64,000 nucleotides of DNA from Epiperipatus broadwayi. Taxonomy: Eukaryota; Onychophora; Udeonychophora; Euonychophora; Peripatidae. A program made the position numbers and the translations under genes. The notes under the pieces are model-generated. The model made no database searches. It saw nothing but the letters and a program-made list of their open reading frames with translations, and had not been told where the DNA came from. Where the stretch lies: NCBI GenBank assembly GCA_028023455.1, contig JAQFVV010012394.1, forward strand, positions 24,625,934 to 24,689,933, written 5' to 3'. Numbering within the stretch: position 1 is the stretch's first letter; each line of letters begins with the position of its first letter. Shown here piece after piece: positions 10,640-20,699 of this stretch.

Positions 10640-11505
10640 TGCAGAAAAAACAGACATATTCAATATATATTTTACATTTCCATATGTTTAAAACTATTGT
10701 GGACAACTAGAGAAAATGGTTTAGCTTAAAGATTGTCAATAGTAATTGATAATACAGTAGTGACACAATTGCTAACACATTTCTCTAATTATTACATGGA
10801 AATATCTATTCATTTCTTTATTTACATCATGTGTGTATACATACAGTTTATGTATTGCACTGACATGTTACATATGTATTAGTCTGGCAATAGTTGTCTA
10901 ATCTATTGCTCTCAGAAAGTAACATCTCAGGACTTGGTGACAAACTTAATTGATTATTTAAAGATTTATTTGGAAAAAATGATAACCTATAACTTTATTT
11001 AGTGGAAATGAAACAATCATCTACAAACACATTTTGTTTTTGTGAGAAATTATCTTCCACCTATAAACTTATAAAGATTTATTTTGAAAAATAACCACCT
11101 ATAACTTTGTTTTAATGGAAGTGAAACGAACATGCATTTACATTTTTTTCTGAGTGGAAATGAAACAAACTAATTTTTTCTCTTTGGAATATTAACTAAT
11201 ATTCATTTCCAAAATTAATTCATTTACTTTCTTAGAAGATTGTAAATGTCTAATTTGATATTTATATACACATTTACTTGTTTGGGCAACTTTCAACAGT
11301 GCAGGACTAAAACATAAGTACCATCATGTGAATTTCTGAACTGATGTATGCATGTATATATACACAACATGTTTATATAGAGAGGGCAGTTTAAGTTTTG
11401 TACTCATAGATAATTGCAAAATGGTGGAATTGATATGAGGAGTGAAGTTGTAACAAAAAAAAATTGAAAATATAAAACTATAATACGATGGTTATTCACT
11501 TTTGC
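10640..11505. other. AT-rich DNA, no feature recognised
   Basis: Contains a local imperfect duplication near 10960-11150 (CTATAACTTTATTTAGTGGA and CTATAACTTTGTTTTAATGG), otherwise nothing recognisable. Confidence 0.4.
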
Positions 11506-11509
11506 ACCA

Positions 11510-11740
11510 GATGTTAAATATGGTTAAAAACTAGTCCTTACCTTGTGTAAGAATGATGTGGTGAAAGATGTTGCACTATTAACATGGGCATGGAGAATCC
11601 GTTATTTGATACTTCTAGCTTACCTGAAGAGTGAACGTTATTAGCAAAATGCTTGCATAGTGAGAGAGAAAGGTTTGAACTTATGGCAACTGGATATTTG
11701 GGATGTGGTAAGAAAAGATAAGAGATGCACTAATAAAAAA
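11510..11740 (+). repeat. R2f repeat copy, decayed
   Basis: Shares a block like GGTTAAAAACTAGTCCTTAC and CTTGTGTAAGAATG with R3 and R2f copies, then ACCTGAAGAGTGAACGTTAT and GCATAGTGAGAGAGAAAGG with the copies at 33.0 and 39.6 kb. The core-like CTGAAGAG is degraded compared with CTGATGAG at 33016. No ORF. Confidence 0.45.
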
Positions 11741-11744
11741 TTTA

Positions 11745-12350
11745 AAAAAATTCAATGTGTACACAAACGTTTTGCATATATAATTTCATTATACATTCAG
11801 TGTGTATTACCTTCTATTCTGACATCTTTTTGCAATGTATTCGTTCTAAAACTGAGATTCAATAAATTCTATATATCCAGTTTAATGGATGAGATAACTA
11901 TATATTAAATCAAACATTATGATCGAAATAGATCTTTTATCTATAATATAATAATATTTATATTGTTTTTATTTTTATAAAAAAGTTGTTTTTTTTTTCA
12001 TTTACAAAAATCAGTGCAGTATACATTACTAATGAGTAAATAATATATGCTAATTTTAATAACTTACATATTATTTAATTCTTCCATTTGATTACTAAAA
12101 TAAGGTTAATAAAAATGAAATTTTGTCTCCTACCCTTGTAAATTGATTATTAGTTTAATAATTATTAATGCCATATTTTCCTCTGACTCATATATTACAT
12201 TCAATCTAAATTTTCCCTATTGTTGGCAAGAATAAGCTTATAAATATAAAATACGTAAAGAATAGATGCATTCTATTCTTGATCTTTTCTAACATTTAGA
12301 GATTTAATTACTCATAGCTCGAGAGAGAGTAGTTTATTACCTTTAATTAT
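11745..12350. other. AT-rich DNA, no feature recognised
   Basis: Low-complexity AT-rich stretch; no coding signal. Confidence 0.4.
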
Positions 12351-12354
12351 ATAT

Positions 12355-12660
12355 TTAAGGTATAGATAAAAGGGATTTGAACACAGACTTTCTAGCTTTA
12401 TTCAGCTATCCATTCAATCTTATATAACTGATATACATGACCACATACATGTGAAAAAGATAAATGATCTCCAATATACATACTTCATGCTGAACCAGCG
12501 TTCATCAGTTGGTCCCAATTGTCATCTCTCACACACATATATATATATAATCAGTGTTCAGTTTATATTAAGATAGCAAATGAACAGTCTTCAATCTTCT
12601 CCAACCTCCAACTCTTCAGCTGTCCATACCATTGAAAATCTGTTCAAATCTCTTTTAATT
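12355..12660 (-). repeat. R4 hammerhead-bearing repeat
   Basis: On the minus strand it parallels 59.2-59.5 kb: GAAGAGTTGGAGGTTGGAG, AGATTGAAGACTGTTC, CTATCTTAATATA, then a ribozyme-like module and TATCAGTTATAT. The body differs from R3, but the module is the same. Confidence 0.6.
12438..12517 (-). ncRNA. Hammerhead-like module (R4)
   Basis: Minus strand order: GGGACCAA, CTGATGA (12502-12508), ACGCTGGTTCAGCAT (helix II, GCUG/CAGC with GUU loop), GAAG (expected GAAA), a hairpin-prone stretch, then GTGGTCAT. GACCA can pair with UGGUC as stem I. The final UH before the stem I strand is not clean in this copy, so cleavage here is doubtful. The module recurs in R3 and R4 copies at 15.8, 30.2, 39.3, 58.3 and 59.4 kb. 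Confidence 0.45.
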
Positions 12661-12669
12661 GTATCTTAA

Positions 12670-13475
12670 AATTTGGTATTTACAGTATGCTAGTATTGAT
12701 TTATTAAGATATAAATAAAGCAAAAAAAAAGTCTTATGATTAGCTTTTTCTTTCTCCTGAACTTATAATATACTTGGCAGTTTGAATAATTCTTCAGCCT
12801 TTTTTCAAACACCAAACTTTCACGTATCCTTAAGTCAATATTCTATCCTAGACTTTTATACTATTCCCCATTCCCAGTAACAGTGTGCACTATTTCTCAC
12901 CAAATGTGTAACAATGACCTTCAGAATGTCACTTTTTTCCTTCATTTTTTATTCTAGATTTCTACAGTTTCTTCTTTATTTGGTATTATACTTCAGCATA
13001 TTAAAAACTGTACAGCCATAATTTATGATAATTCTATTTTTTTTTTCAAATAAAATCAATTCTGAACGAAAAATACCGTTATGTCTTTAGAAAAATTCAA
13101 ACTTTATTTAAACACTTTACATTCATCTGTCAATAATAGTAGATAGGTTAATATGTAGTAAGTTTTAAAAAATATTATAAACACTTATGGCTATAATTTA
13201 TAATAATTCAAATTTTTCCAAATAAAATCAATCCTGACCTGAAAAATACAAATATTTGTTTATTCTCTTTACTTAGTTACAATATTATTTCTAAACAGCA
13301 GTGAATCTGTTAATGGATTTAGAATAATACATCATTATATAAATGAAATCCTATTTATCTTTATACATCTTAATACAGATAACTTAGTTTTAAATTAAGG
13401 TTTACTAACTCTATACAGTGAAATATGTGACGTATAATCGGGAGGACATTGAAAATATAAAAAAAATACTTTTAA
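12670..13475. other. AT-rich DNA, weak duplication only
   Basis: TTCAAATAAAATCAATTCTG at about 13048 recurs diverged near 13217 (CCAAATAAAATCAATCCTGA), so an old duplication of some 170 bp may be present. No gene. Confidence 0.35.
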
Positions 13476-13483
13476 ATTAACAT

Positions 13484-13822
13484 CTTTTATTCACACAAAT
13501 GCACTAAAAAGTAAACAATATTTTTTCAGCTTTCATAAATAAAACCAGAGGGTGATCATATTTAGAAATTTAAAAGCCACATTCCCAAAAGAATCATACT
13601 CACTAATATCAATGCCAAAATGAACATTAGTCACAAGTTAAAGCACATGTGCATTAGCTTAATGGCTGATTATTAATATTACAGTTTATAAAACATAGCG
13701 CTATATAAAAATAGATATCTTATTTAAGTAATTTGTTGAAAATCTGATTTCCAAGCATGATCATCTTGTATTTTTATTTGTGAAAACTGAAGGAAATGCA
13801 TTCATATGAATAAAAGTGTTTT
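13484..13822. repeat. Foldback element (family F)
   Basis: The left arm starting CTTTTATTCACACAAATGCA (13484) is the reverse complement, with mismatches, of the right arm ending TGCATTCATATGAATAAAAG (to about 13820). Inner arm blocks are TTTCAGCTTTCATAAATAAA and TTTATTTGTGAAAACTGAAG. Related elements are at 15.4-16.2 and 24.9-25.35 kb. No ORF, so a non-autonomous foldback or MITE. Confidence 0.6.
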
Positions 13823-13824
13823 TT

Positions 13825-15420
13825 TATTTTTTATTTTATTTTATATAGGAATTAAGAAAGTTTAGATACAATTTAATACTGCTTGATGGCAGCACTATAA
13901 AGTCTATTGAATCCCATATAAAATTAAAAATTAAATTTTTTGTTAAAATTGTTTGCAACTCTAAAAATATATATATTGCCATCAGAAATGCACATATATA
14001 CAATATTTCAACTAGACTGGAAATTGAACATGAGTGAAAATTGAGTTACAAGATTTTATCCAGACAGATAAAAACAGAATAAGTTAAGTAAAGGTATACA
14101 AAAATAGTTTTGTCTTAATTCTGTAGCAATGGCTGTTTCTCAAAAACATTCATCGATTTTTTTTACTTAACTTTTTTAATTACTTTTTTCTTTATAAACT
14201 TTTTTTCATCATGCCATTAAAAACAAAATAAATTATTTTAATTCAGATGGTCCTTGATCTTTTTTTACCCCCACCCCTTTACCATCATCACTATTTTACT
14301 ATTTTTTTTGATATTGGATTTTATTTTTATTTTCCAAGTGCTAATTTTAATTAATGCCAAAGTATTTATGATCATTTGTGTAATTATTCAAAAGTAAAAC
14401 AAATGGAATGTATTCAATACCTCTGTTTTTCTTCAGATTTTCAGGATAGAAATTAAAAGCATTTACAAAACAAAAATCAAATTAATCTTCCAAATATGTA
14501 CAGGTATCCCACCATTAATCTGAAATTCCAAACTTTTTTGGGGGGGATTTGTAATTTTATTCGATTTCAGTAATAAATATTTTTCTCTCATTATAAACCA
14601 GCAATAAATATTTTTCTCTCATTGTAAACCTAAACTCTGGCAGAAAATTTAAACAATTGTTAATTTGATTATTTGTACTTTCTTTATGTCTAAAATAGTT
14701 TTTATTACAACAGTTTAATACTTTGAAATATAGAATGTGCTTATATTTGACTCGGATCAACATTTTTATATAACACTCATTGGTTTTGTGCTACTTAAAT
14801 TTACCCAGCCACTCTTTTATTTTATTTTTACTGTTTATAAATAATAAATTATAGAAGTAATGTGCACACACACATCTAATAAAATGAAACTGGAGTTTAA
14901 TATATTATTAAATATATATTAGTTGTATCTGTCATTTCCAATAGAATATATACAAAGAAAAGGGATAGCATTTGTAAATATATATTTTTAGTAGGGTTTT
15001 TTTTAACTGTTAAATTTTTAAATCTTTATTGCTTCTAAAACTAGTCATATTTTTGTTCCATTACTATAAAAGTCATAATATTACACATGACATTATTGAC
15101 AATTTTATGAATGCCATTGTGTAAATGATAATACTTTTTGTATGTTTTTATTTAACTTACATTGTTTTTTTTTTTTGTTTGTTTGTCTGAGAAATCATGT
15201 TTCCATCCAATTTCCAATCCTGTTGCAACTTTGCATACATATGTATTCCCGATGATAATACAAACTTGTTACCAAAAAAAATAAATTTTTAATTTTATAT
15301 GGAATATAATCCTCTTTAAGATACATTTATCTAAACGTATTAAATTGTATTTAAACTTTCTTCATTCATAATTTCTGGAATCATATAAAACTACTAAGTA
15401 GATAATAATATATATATATA
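13825..15420. other. AT-rich DNA, nothing coding
   Basis: Contains a short local duplication TAATAAATATTTTTCTCTCA at 14571 with a near copy at 14601. The rest is AT-rich filler without recognisable families. Confidence 0.4.
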
Positions 15421-15534
15421 ATTTAAAGAAATGTTTTTATTCATATAAATGCACTAAAAAGTAAAAAATAAATTTTCTTTAGCTTTCACAAATACAAGCA
15501 TGGGGTGATTATCCATTTAATGGATAATATTTCT

Positions 15535-16012
15535 GTAGTGTGGGACTGATTTCTATCTGCTTTTATGCATGAAAGTGATGTAGTGAAAATTACTACAAAA
15601 ATATTATTCATTAAGTGGATAATCTCTAGTATAATGAATAACTAATAAAAATTATTAATATACTTTCATTAAATGGTTTATGTCAAAGTTGTGATGGCAG
15701 TAAGTTTGACACATCAATTAAACTGTAGTAATTGGCTATCCATCTATACTGAACAATGATAAAGATATGTGTAAATGATTGTGATCTGAGCCAACTGATG
15801 AGTGCTGGTTCAGCAAAAAAGGTGCCTCTTGGGAATCATACATCTTTGGACATATGTTTATGATTAAATGCATCTATAAGATGTTAAAAGCAGATAGAAA
15901 CCGGTCTCTACCTTGCATGAGAGTGCTATAGTGAAAATTACACTACAGAAATATTCTTCATTAAGTGGATAATCACTAGACTAATGTTTAGTTCTAATAA
16001 AAATTTATTATT
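15535..16012 (+). repeat. R3 hammerhead-bearing repeat, tandem (about 1.3 units)
   Basis: TAGTGAAAAT followed by TACTAC or TACACTAC occurs at 15581 and 15929, a 348-bp period. The body includes TTAAGTGGATAATCTCTAGT, TGTCAAAGTTGTGATGGCAG and a ribozyme-like module. At the left edge, CTGATTTCTATCTGCTTTTA is the reverse complement of the TAAAAGCAGATAGAAACCGG block near 15886, so the start is a small inverted junction. No ORF. Monomer size, tandem layout and ribozyme-like module fit a metazoan retrozyme. Confidence 0.6.
15788..15852 (+). ncRNA. Hammerhead-like module (R3)
   Basis: GAGCCAA then CTGATGA (15795-15801), GTGCTGGTTCAGC forming helix II, AAAA in place of the second core strand GAAA, a hairpin-prone stretch, CATC (15841-15844) and TTTGGAC. 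Stem I CCAA/UUGG can form next to a UC cleavage position. The loss of G in GAAA should reduce or abolish activity in this copy. Confidence 0.45.
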
Positions 16013-16349
16013 GGGGTGATCATATTTACAAATTGTATGACTGCCAATCTGTCAGATCACTTTCAACTAATGTTCTCTTTTTTGCAGCTGTATTAAGTGG
16101 TCATTAGTTGCAAGTGATTTGATGAATGGATTAAAATGATTGCCCCCTCACCCACTTCTTTTGGTAATTCTGAAGAAAATTTATTTTTTTATCCATTAGT
16201 GTATTTATGTGAATAAAAGAGTCTAATTTTTTTTATATATTTTTATTTCTGGAATAAGAGTCAAACTTGAAAGCAGTTTATAATTAAAAGATCTTTTATT
16301 TCTACAGTTAGTTAATTTTTGTTTTCGGATGCATTAACCACAGCAAGTC

Positions 16350-16620
16350 CTCTACATGGCGAATATTAAATGGGAAGAGAATCCAATCCAAATTTCTTTA
16401 TGAGCCCCGAAAATTCTTGGGGTTCCCTCTATATAAGTCTCAACTCACTATGTCCAAAAATATTCAGAATACCATTATTGAACAAGCCGACCACTTGACA
16501 CAGGGACTTTTGAAGGTCTATTTATCTCTTCAGGGCAAGGTGGCTCTGTTAAATATGAAAGTAATGGCTAAGATCACCTACTATCTTTTGTTCATTACCT
16601 CATTTTCAACCATTATTTGA
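16350..16620 (+). pseudogene. Possible LINE reverse transcriptase thumb fragment
   Basis: The frame gives PKILGFPLYKSQLTMSK and, further on, LSLQGKVALLNMKVMAKITY. This resembles the segment after the RT palm of many non-LTR elements (LG.P......, then S..GK....N.....K..Y). It starts after stops and ends at TTTGA. The assignment rests on pattern only; a chance ORF cannot be excluded. Confidence 0.4.
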
Positions 16621-17390
16621 TCCACTGTGGGATGAAGATCTCTCAATGTTTAATTCAATTTTTCTGATTGTTAGGCTCTCCTTTCTACATCACATCAACA
16701 AACTTGTTTATTTCATCTATCCATCTCACATGTGGTCTCTTTCTAGTCTCTTTGCAATAAAACTTTAACTACTCATCTATTATCATTTCCTCCAGCAATA
16801 TATCCAGCCCAGTACCATTTGAGCCTCTTAATTCTTTCATTGATCTCAATAAAACGTTTTTTCCACCCATATATTTATGTTTTCACTGACTTTTTAATAC
16901 TTCTAAATATGCAAGTACCAGATCCATAAATAATAACTGATAAAACACATTTATTAAAAACCTTCCTTTCCAAACACATAGGTATATCTCCTTTTAATAT
17001 TAAGTTATTTCTACTAAAAGTATTTCATCTAAGTTTAATTGTATGATTAATTTCATCCATTATGTTTCCATCTGTAGTAATAATCTGACCAAAGTATTTG
17101 TAGTTGTTAACTTCTGATTCATGATTAACAATGTTTATTTTTTTTCTTTTGAGAAAATTCATTGAACATTAATCATTTCAATATTTCTTTTTAATCCTAG
17201 TTTTTTTAATTTTCATATGATAATTCTTGCAACATTTTCTGAATCTCTGAAACAATATTTGCAAAAACAATTACTTCATTTTCAAAATGTAGATGATTTA
17301 AATAATCTCCATTTACTTTTACTCCCTTAGCTTCCTGTTTTAATCCACAAAATACTTCTTGTAAAACTGCTATAGAAAGTAAATAGTCAA
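16621..17390 (-). pseudogene. RTE-like LINE C-terminus
   Basis: On the minus strand, reading through stops: SVIIYGSGT (about 16950), then INERIKRLKWYWAGYIAG and NDNRVVKVL..RDKKETTCEM near 16730-16850. This is the YGSETW ... RIKRLKW.WAG.IAR ... RW.. order of RTE-like LINEs. The 5' part (17.0-17.4 kb) is diverged, and the copy abuts the P2 repeat at about 17395. Confidence 0.65.
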
Positions 17391-17394
17391 TGGT

Positions 17395-17600
17395 TAACTC
17401 TTAGATAAATGCGGCTTTGAGCTGGTATTTTTAAATCTAGCATCTGAAACTATCCTAGCATCTCACTGAGGAGTGCTAAAGCACAAAACCATTGGTCTGG
17501 GGTTTGGGTGGGGGTTTTGATAAGAGATATTTTAAATTCTTTTTCTTGCTACGCATTTATCACAAGGTTTGTTAAACAGTTAGAAAAGCTCTTTGTTTAT
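17395..17600 (+). repeat. P2 hammerhead-bearing repeat, partial
   Basis: Short inverted arms GATAAATGCG (17404) and CGCATTTATC (17552) flank the ribozyme core. CTGGTATTTTTAAATCTAG and the ACTATCCTAGCA block align with the fuller P2 unit at 34.66-34.75 kb. Confidence 0.6.
17447..17510 (+). ncRNA. Hammerhead ribozyme candidate (P2)
   Basis: CTGAGGA (17466-17472, CUGANGA core), helix II GTGC/GCAC with loop TAAA (17473-17484), AAAA (17485-17488, expected GAAA), CC-ATT-GG as a 2-bp helix III, then TC with cleavage expected after 17497. Stem I pairs CATCTCA with TGGGGTT over about six pairs including G-U. All parts are in hammerhead order with a minimal helix III as in PLE ribozymes. The G to A change in GAAA probably inactivates this copy. 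Confidence 0.6.
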
Positions 17601-17609
17601 ATGCTGTAG

Positions 17610-18645
17610 AAAGGTTTGGAGATATGAAATCATCCTTTCACATGTCTTTCTGAATTGTAATCTTCTTAATATCGTATAATCTAATTAATGATGTTGCATT
17701 TTGATGACATACCTTTTGTATATAGCTTGATGCTTAGCATTGTGGTTTATTTATTTGTATGGATTATTAAAAAATATATAGCTTCTTAATTGTGTATTGT
17801 TAATGTATGGATATTTTTTTCTTGAAATTTATCTTATCTGTAACTAAACAAATGTTATATGTTTATCACGAAATTGTCTGTATATTAACATAGTATTAAA
17901 TTATCACAAACTAAAATGTGTAGCTTGTTACAACTACCCTTCTGGATTTAATTGTTATTTTTAATTTATTATCTAATGAGTTTAATAGGTATGTTGAAAG
18001 ATGTACATTTAAGTGGAATAAAAAGAAGCCGTGATAACTTCATTTACGATTACTGTATTTTTACTGTCTGTTTATTTTTACTATAGTTTATTTCCTAAAA
18101 TAAATTCAGAATGCATTTTTAATCTTCTAATCAGCTGGATTTCTTCCTCATTTTTGTTGGATTTTATATTTATGATGAAGTTCAGCTCTCTCTCTCTCTC
18201 TCTCTGGAATTTTGGCATGAAATCATAAAAGCAGTTTTATGAATAACAAAAATACATTTATCTAAACGAAATCTATTCGCCGTTATAATTTACTGCTAAA
18301 AATTACAATTCTTTATAAAGATATCAAAAAGAATGTGAAAATGAATTGACATATTTAAAATGAACATTTTCTTAATCTTTTTTTCTTAAAAAAAAAAAAA
18401 AAAATCCCTATCGCTGCAAAATTGCTAATATTATATATTATAATTTATTCCATTCCTGAAACTTCCGTGCGTGGTTTAGTAAAATAGTAACCTGGTGGAG
18501 CATAAGGCCTTGCACTTCCGGTTCTTGATTTTTTTATGACTTCCTCGCCAATAAAACTATTTTCGATTATATATTTTTTCAGATGTTTAGAAGCCATTCA
18601 CTTATAAAAAAAATCTATTATGTGTACCTATAAAATAAGTTGACA
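17610..18645. other. AT-rich DNA with a (CT)n microsatellite
   Basis: A CT repeat of about ten units is at 18185-18206, and an A run is near 18389. No feature otherwise. The open frame at 18031-18228 is low-complexity. Confidence 0.5.
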
Positions 18646-18654
18646 TCCAAGAAA

Positions 18655-19215
18655 TATAAAACAGCTTTGTTCACATACTCTCCACTATTGCTTAACTATT
18701 AGTAACTGGATGGTAGTGCTTAATAAATCCCTATTCACTGCTGTCTATCTAATATCCCCAGATTACTTTCTAGCTTATGATTTTCATCAATGAGGAACTT
18801 TGTATCCTGGAACAATGAACATGGATTTTTAGGATCTAATGTACCTTCCCTATAGTAGTCATCTGTTACTTCTCTGTTTAACCATCAAGTTATTGCCTCA
18901 AATTGAGAAACACAGATGTGTTCAATCTAATTTGACTTATCTATTTAGTTATGTACATCTGAAATTAGTTCAGTATCCACACGTTATGACATCCTCAGTG
19001 TTTTTAACAACTTGGGCACCTTTATCCTGCAGCCAGGATTGGTATAAAACCAATAAAATATCATCTGAATCTATTATATGAATCCATATTATAACATTGT
19101 AGTTCAGCAGCATACTCTTTTATTTTCACTATATGCCACCTACTGCAAGCTTTAGTAACTAATAGATCCCAATGAGTGCTTATTAAATCCATATTCATTG
19201 CTATCCTATCCTTGT
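18655..19215 (-). repeat. P1 hammerhead-bearing repeat, tandem (about 1.2 units)
   Basis: TAATAAATCCCTATTCACTG (18721) recurs diverged at 19181, a 460-bp period that agrees with 451 bp at 2.2 kb. The blocks are the same as in the first P1 array, in the same orientation. Confidence 0.6.
18750..18812 (-). ncRNA. Hammerhead candidate (P1, copy c), diverged
   Basis: Minus strand: GTTCCTCA, TTGATGA (18784-18790; first core C is T), helix II region, GAAA, GTAATC, TGGGGATATT. Stem I pairs UGGGG with CCUCA, with a base change relative to copy a that keeps pairing. Loss of the core C suggests an inactive copy. Confidence 0.5.
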
Positions 19216-19219
19216 AACA

Positions 19220-20325
19220 TCTATTACATCTACAGTTACATTACATGGCATAGCAGTGGTTAAAGTTAAATAGTATGTTTCAGAATAGCATTATTTTAAG
19301 CTGGAGTTATGTAATAGAGTTATTCCATATCAATTATGCTTCCAAGAACAGTTCTTTTAACCCAAAGCCATCTACCAAAATCTTGCACAATGAGTGGATG
19401 TTAAATGTTAATGTGTTGATCAATGGGTCGTAACCAATGATTAGATATATCTATGAACTTTGGATTGAAACTAATGCATTTAAGCATCTAGCTGGCATTT
19501 TTGACTCTTTTATACTATTGAAGATAATATCCTGAAATTTAAAAAAAACTTAAGGTTTTGAATTCAAGAAAACTCACTTGCAGAATTATATAGAACTGAC
19601 AATAGATCAGAAACTATATATTTTAGTATATTCACTAAGCCCCTTATATGTTTTGTCTAGGCTTAATTAATTCTAAGAAAATATCACATGACTTTTCCAG
19701 CTTATTCAATCCATGCTTTCAAGATTCTACTCCAAATCTATCTATTATGAGTGACAATAATCAATGGACATTAAATAATAAGACTATTACATCTTCAACC
19801 TCAGACCAGGTTTTGGTCATTATCAATGAAGGATATTCTTAGAAGCATGCAGTAATCTGAGGAAGTCAAATAATGGTTTGTGCTGTACTTATCAGAGACT
19901 TTTTTCGTAAGACAGTTTATTCAACATTAGTTCAAAGAAGGACATTTGAATGGAAGGAAGGAAATAAAAATGTCTACATTTATGTTTACGATAATATAAT
20001 TTTGCTGCCTATTTATTTTTATGATGGCCAAATAATTTATTTAAAAATTTTCTGCTAATTAAAAGATTTAAATAAATAATTAAATAGTTTTACTGCTTAG
20101 ATATTCATAAGAAATCCAAGCATAATTATTTAATAAAATTCCTATCATTTACAAAGATGTCAAAAATGATAAATAAATCACTTATTTGAATTTGAGACTG
20201 AAGTATGAAAAATTTAGCTTTCTAAAACTATACTAAGGAAATCTTCAAATATATAAAATTATACTCGTCTATTTCAGTTTTTTATTATGACGATTATGAA
20301 ATAGTATAGAAATGAAATGTGTAGT
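19220..20325. other. AT-rich DNA, no feature recognised
   Basis: Open frames at 19648-19842 and 19873-20058 show no recognisable motif. Nothing else found. Confidence 0.4.
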
Positions 20326-20332
20326 AGAGTAT

Positions 20333-20692
20333 GTTATTAAACAGGCAAAAACTCCATATAGTAGTGCCACCTTGTGCTAACCAGAGTAATCAATGGATGC
20401 CAGAAGGCTTGTGCATAAAATCCCTATCTAATGCCTACTCATCCAATATCCTCAGACTAGTTTCTGGCTTGTGGCCTTCATCAATAAGGAGCCTTGGATC
20501 TGAGAGCACTGCACCTAGATCTTAGGATCTAATGCAACTCTCCAGAAGCCACCTTTTAAAAAACTAGTCTGAGGATATTGGATGAGTAGGCATTAGATAG
20601 AGATTTTATGCACAAGCCTTCTGGCATCCATTGATTACTCTGGTTAGCACAAGGTGGCACTACTATTTGGAGAGTTTTTGCCTGTTTAATAA
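20333..20692. repeat. P1 foldback (inverted dimer)
   Basis: The left arm of about 130 bp (20334-20463) starts TTATTAAACAGGCAAAAACT and ends CTCAGACTAGTTT. The right arm (about 20561-20692) is its near-perfect reverse complement, starting AAACTAGTCTGAGG. A spacer of about 97 bp holds the rest of the P1 ribozyme region. The near identity of the arms, with a gap of ATAG or so, points to a recent inversion or snap-back event. Confidence 0.75.
20441..20500 (-). ncRNA. Hammerhead candidate (P1, copy d), core damaged
   Basis: Minus strand: GATCCAAGGCTCCTTA, TTGA-type damaged core (20480-20487), helix II region, GAAA, CTAGTC, TGAGGATATTGGATG. Stem I pairs are kept (UGAGGA/UCCUUA and UUGGAU/AUCCAA) although the core is not. 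The kept pairing supports the structural model. Confidence 0.45.
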
Positions 20693-20699
20693 CAGTTAT

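Larger units (their letters stand above)
15425..16235. repeat. Foldback element F, interrupted by an R3 repeat
   Basis: The left arm begins TTTTTATTCATATAAATGCA and contains TTTCTTTAGCTTTCACAAAT (15434-15495). The right arm region near 16012-16230 starts TTGGGGTGATCATATTTACA and ends GTGTATTTATGTGAATAAAAG. The sequence between, 15535-16012, is R3. So an R3 unit sits inside an F element, giving relative ages: F first, R3 later. Confidence 0.5.

Noticed and set aside
16950-17400. Upstream reverse transcriptase domain of the 16.7-kb RTE copy
   Set aside because: Too diverged; no catalytic motif could be read.
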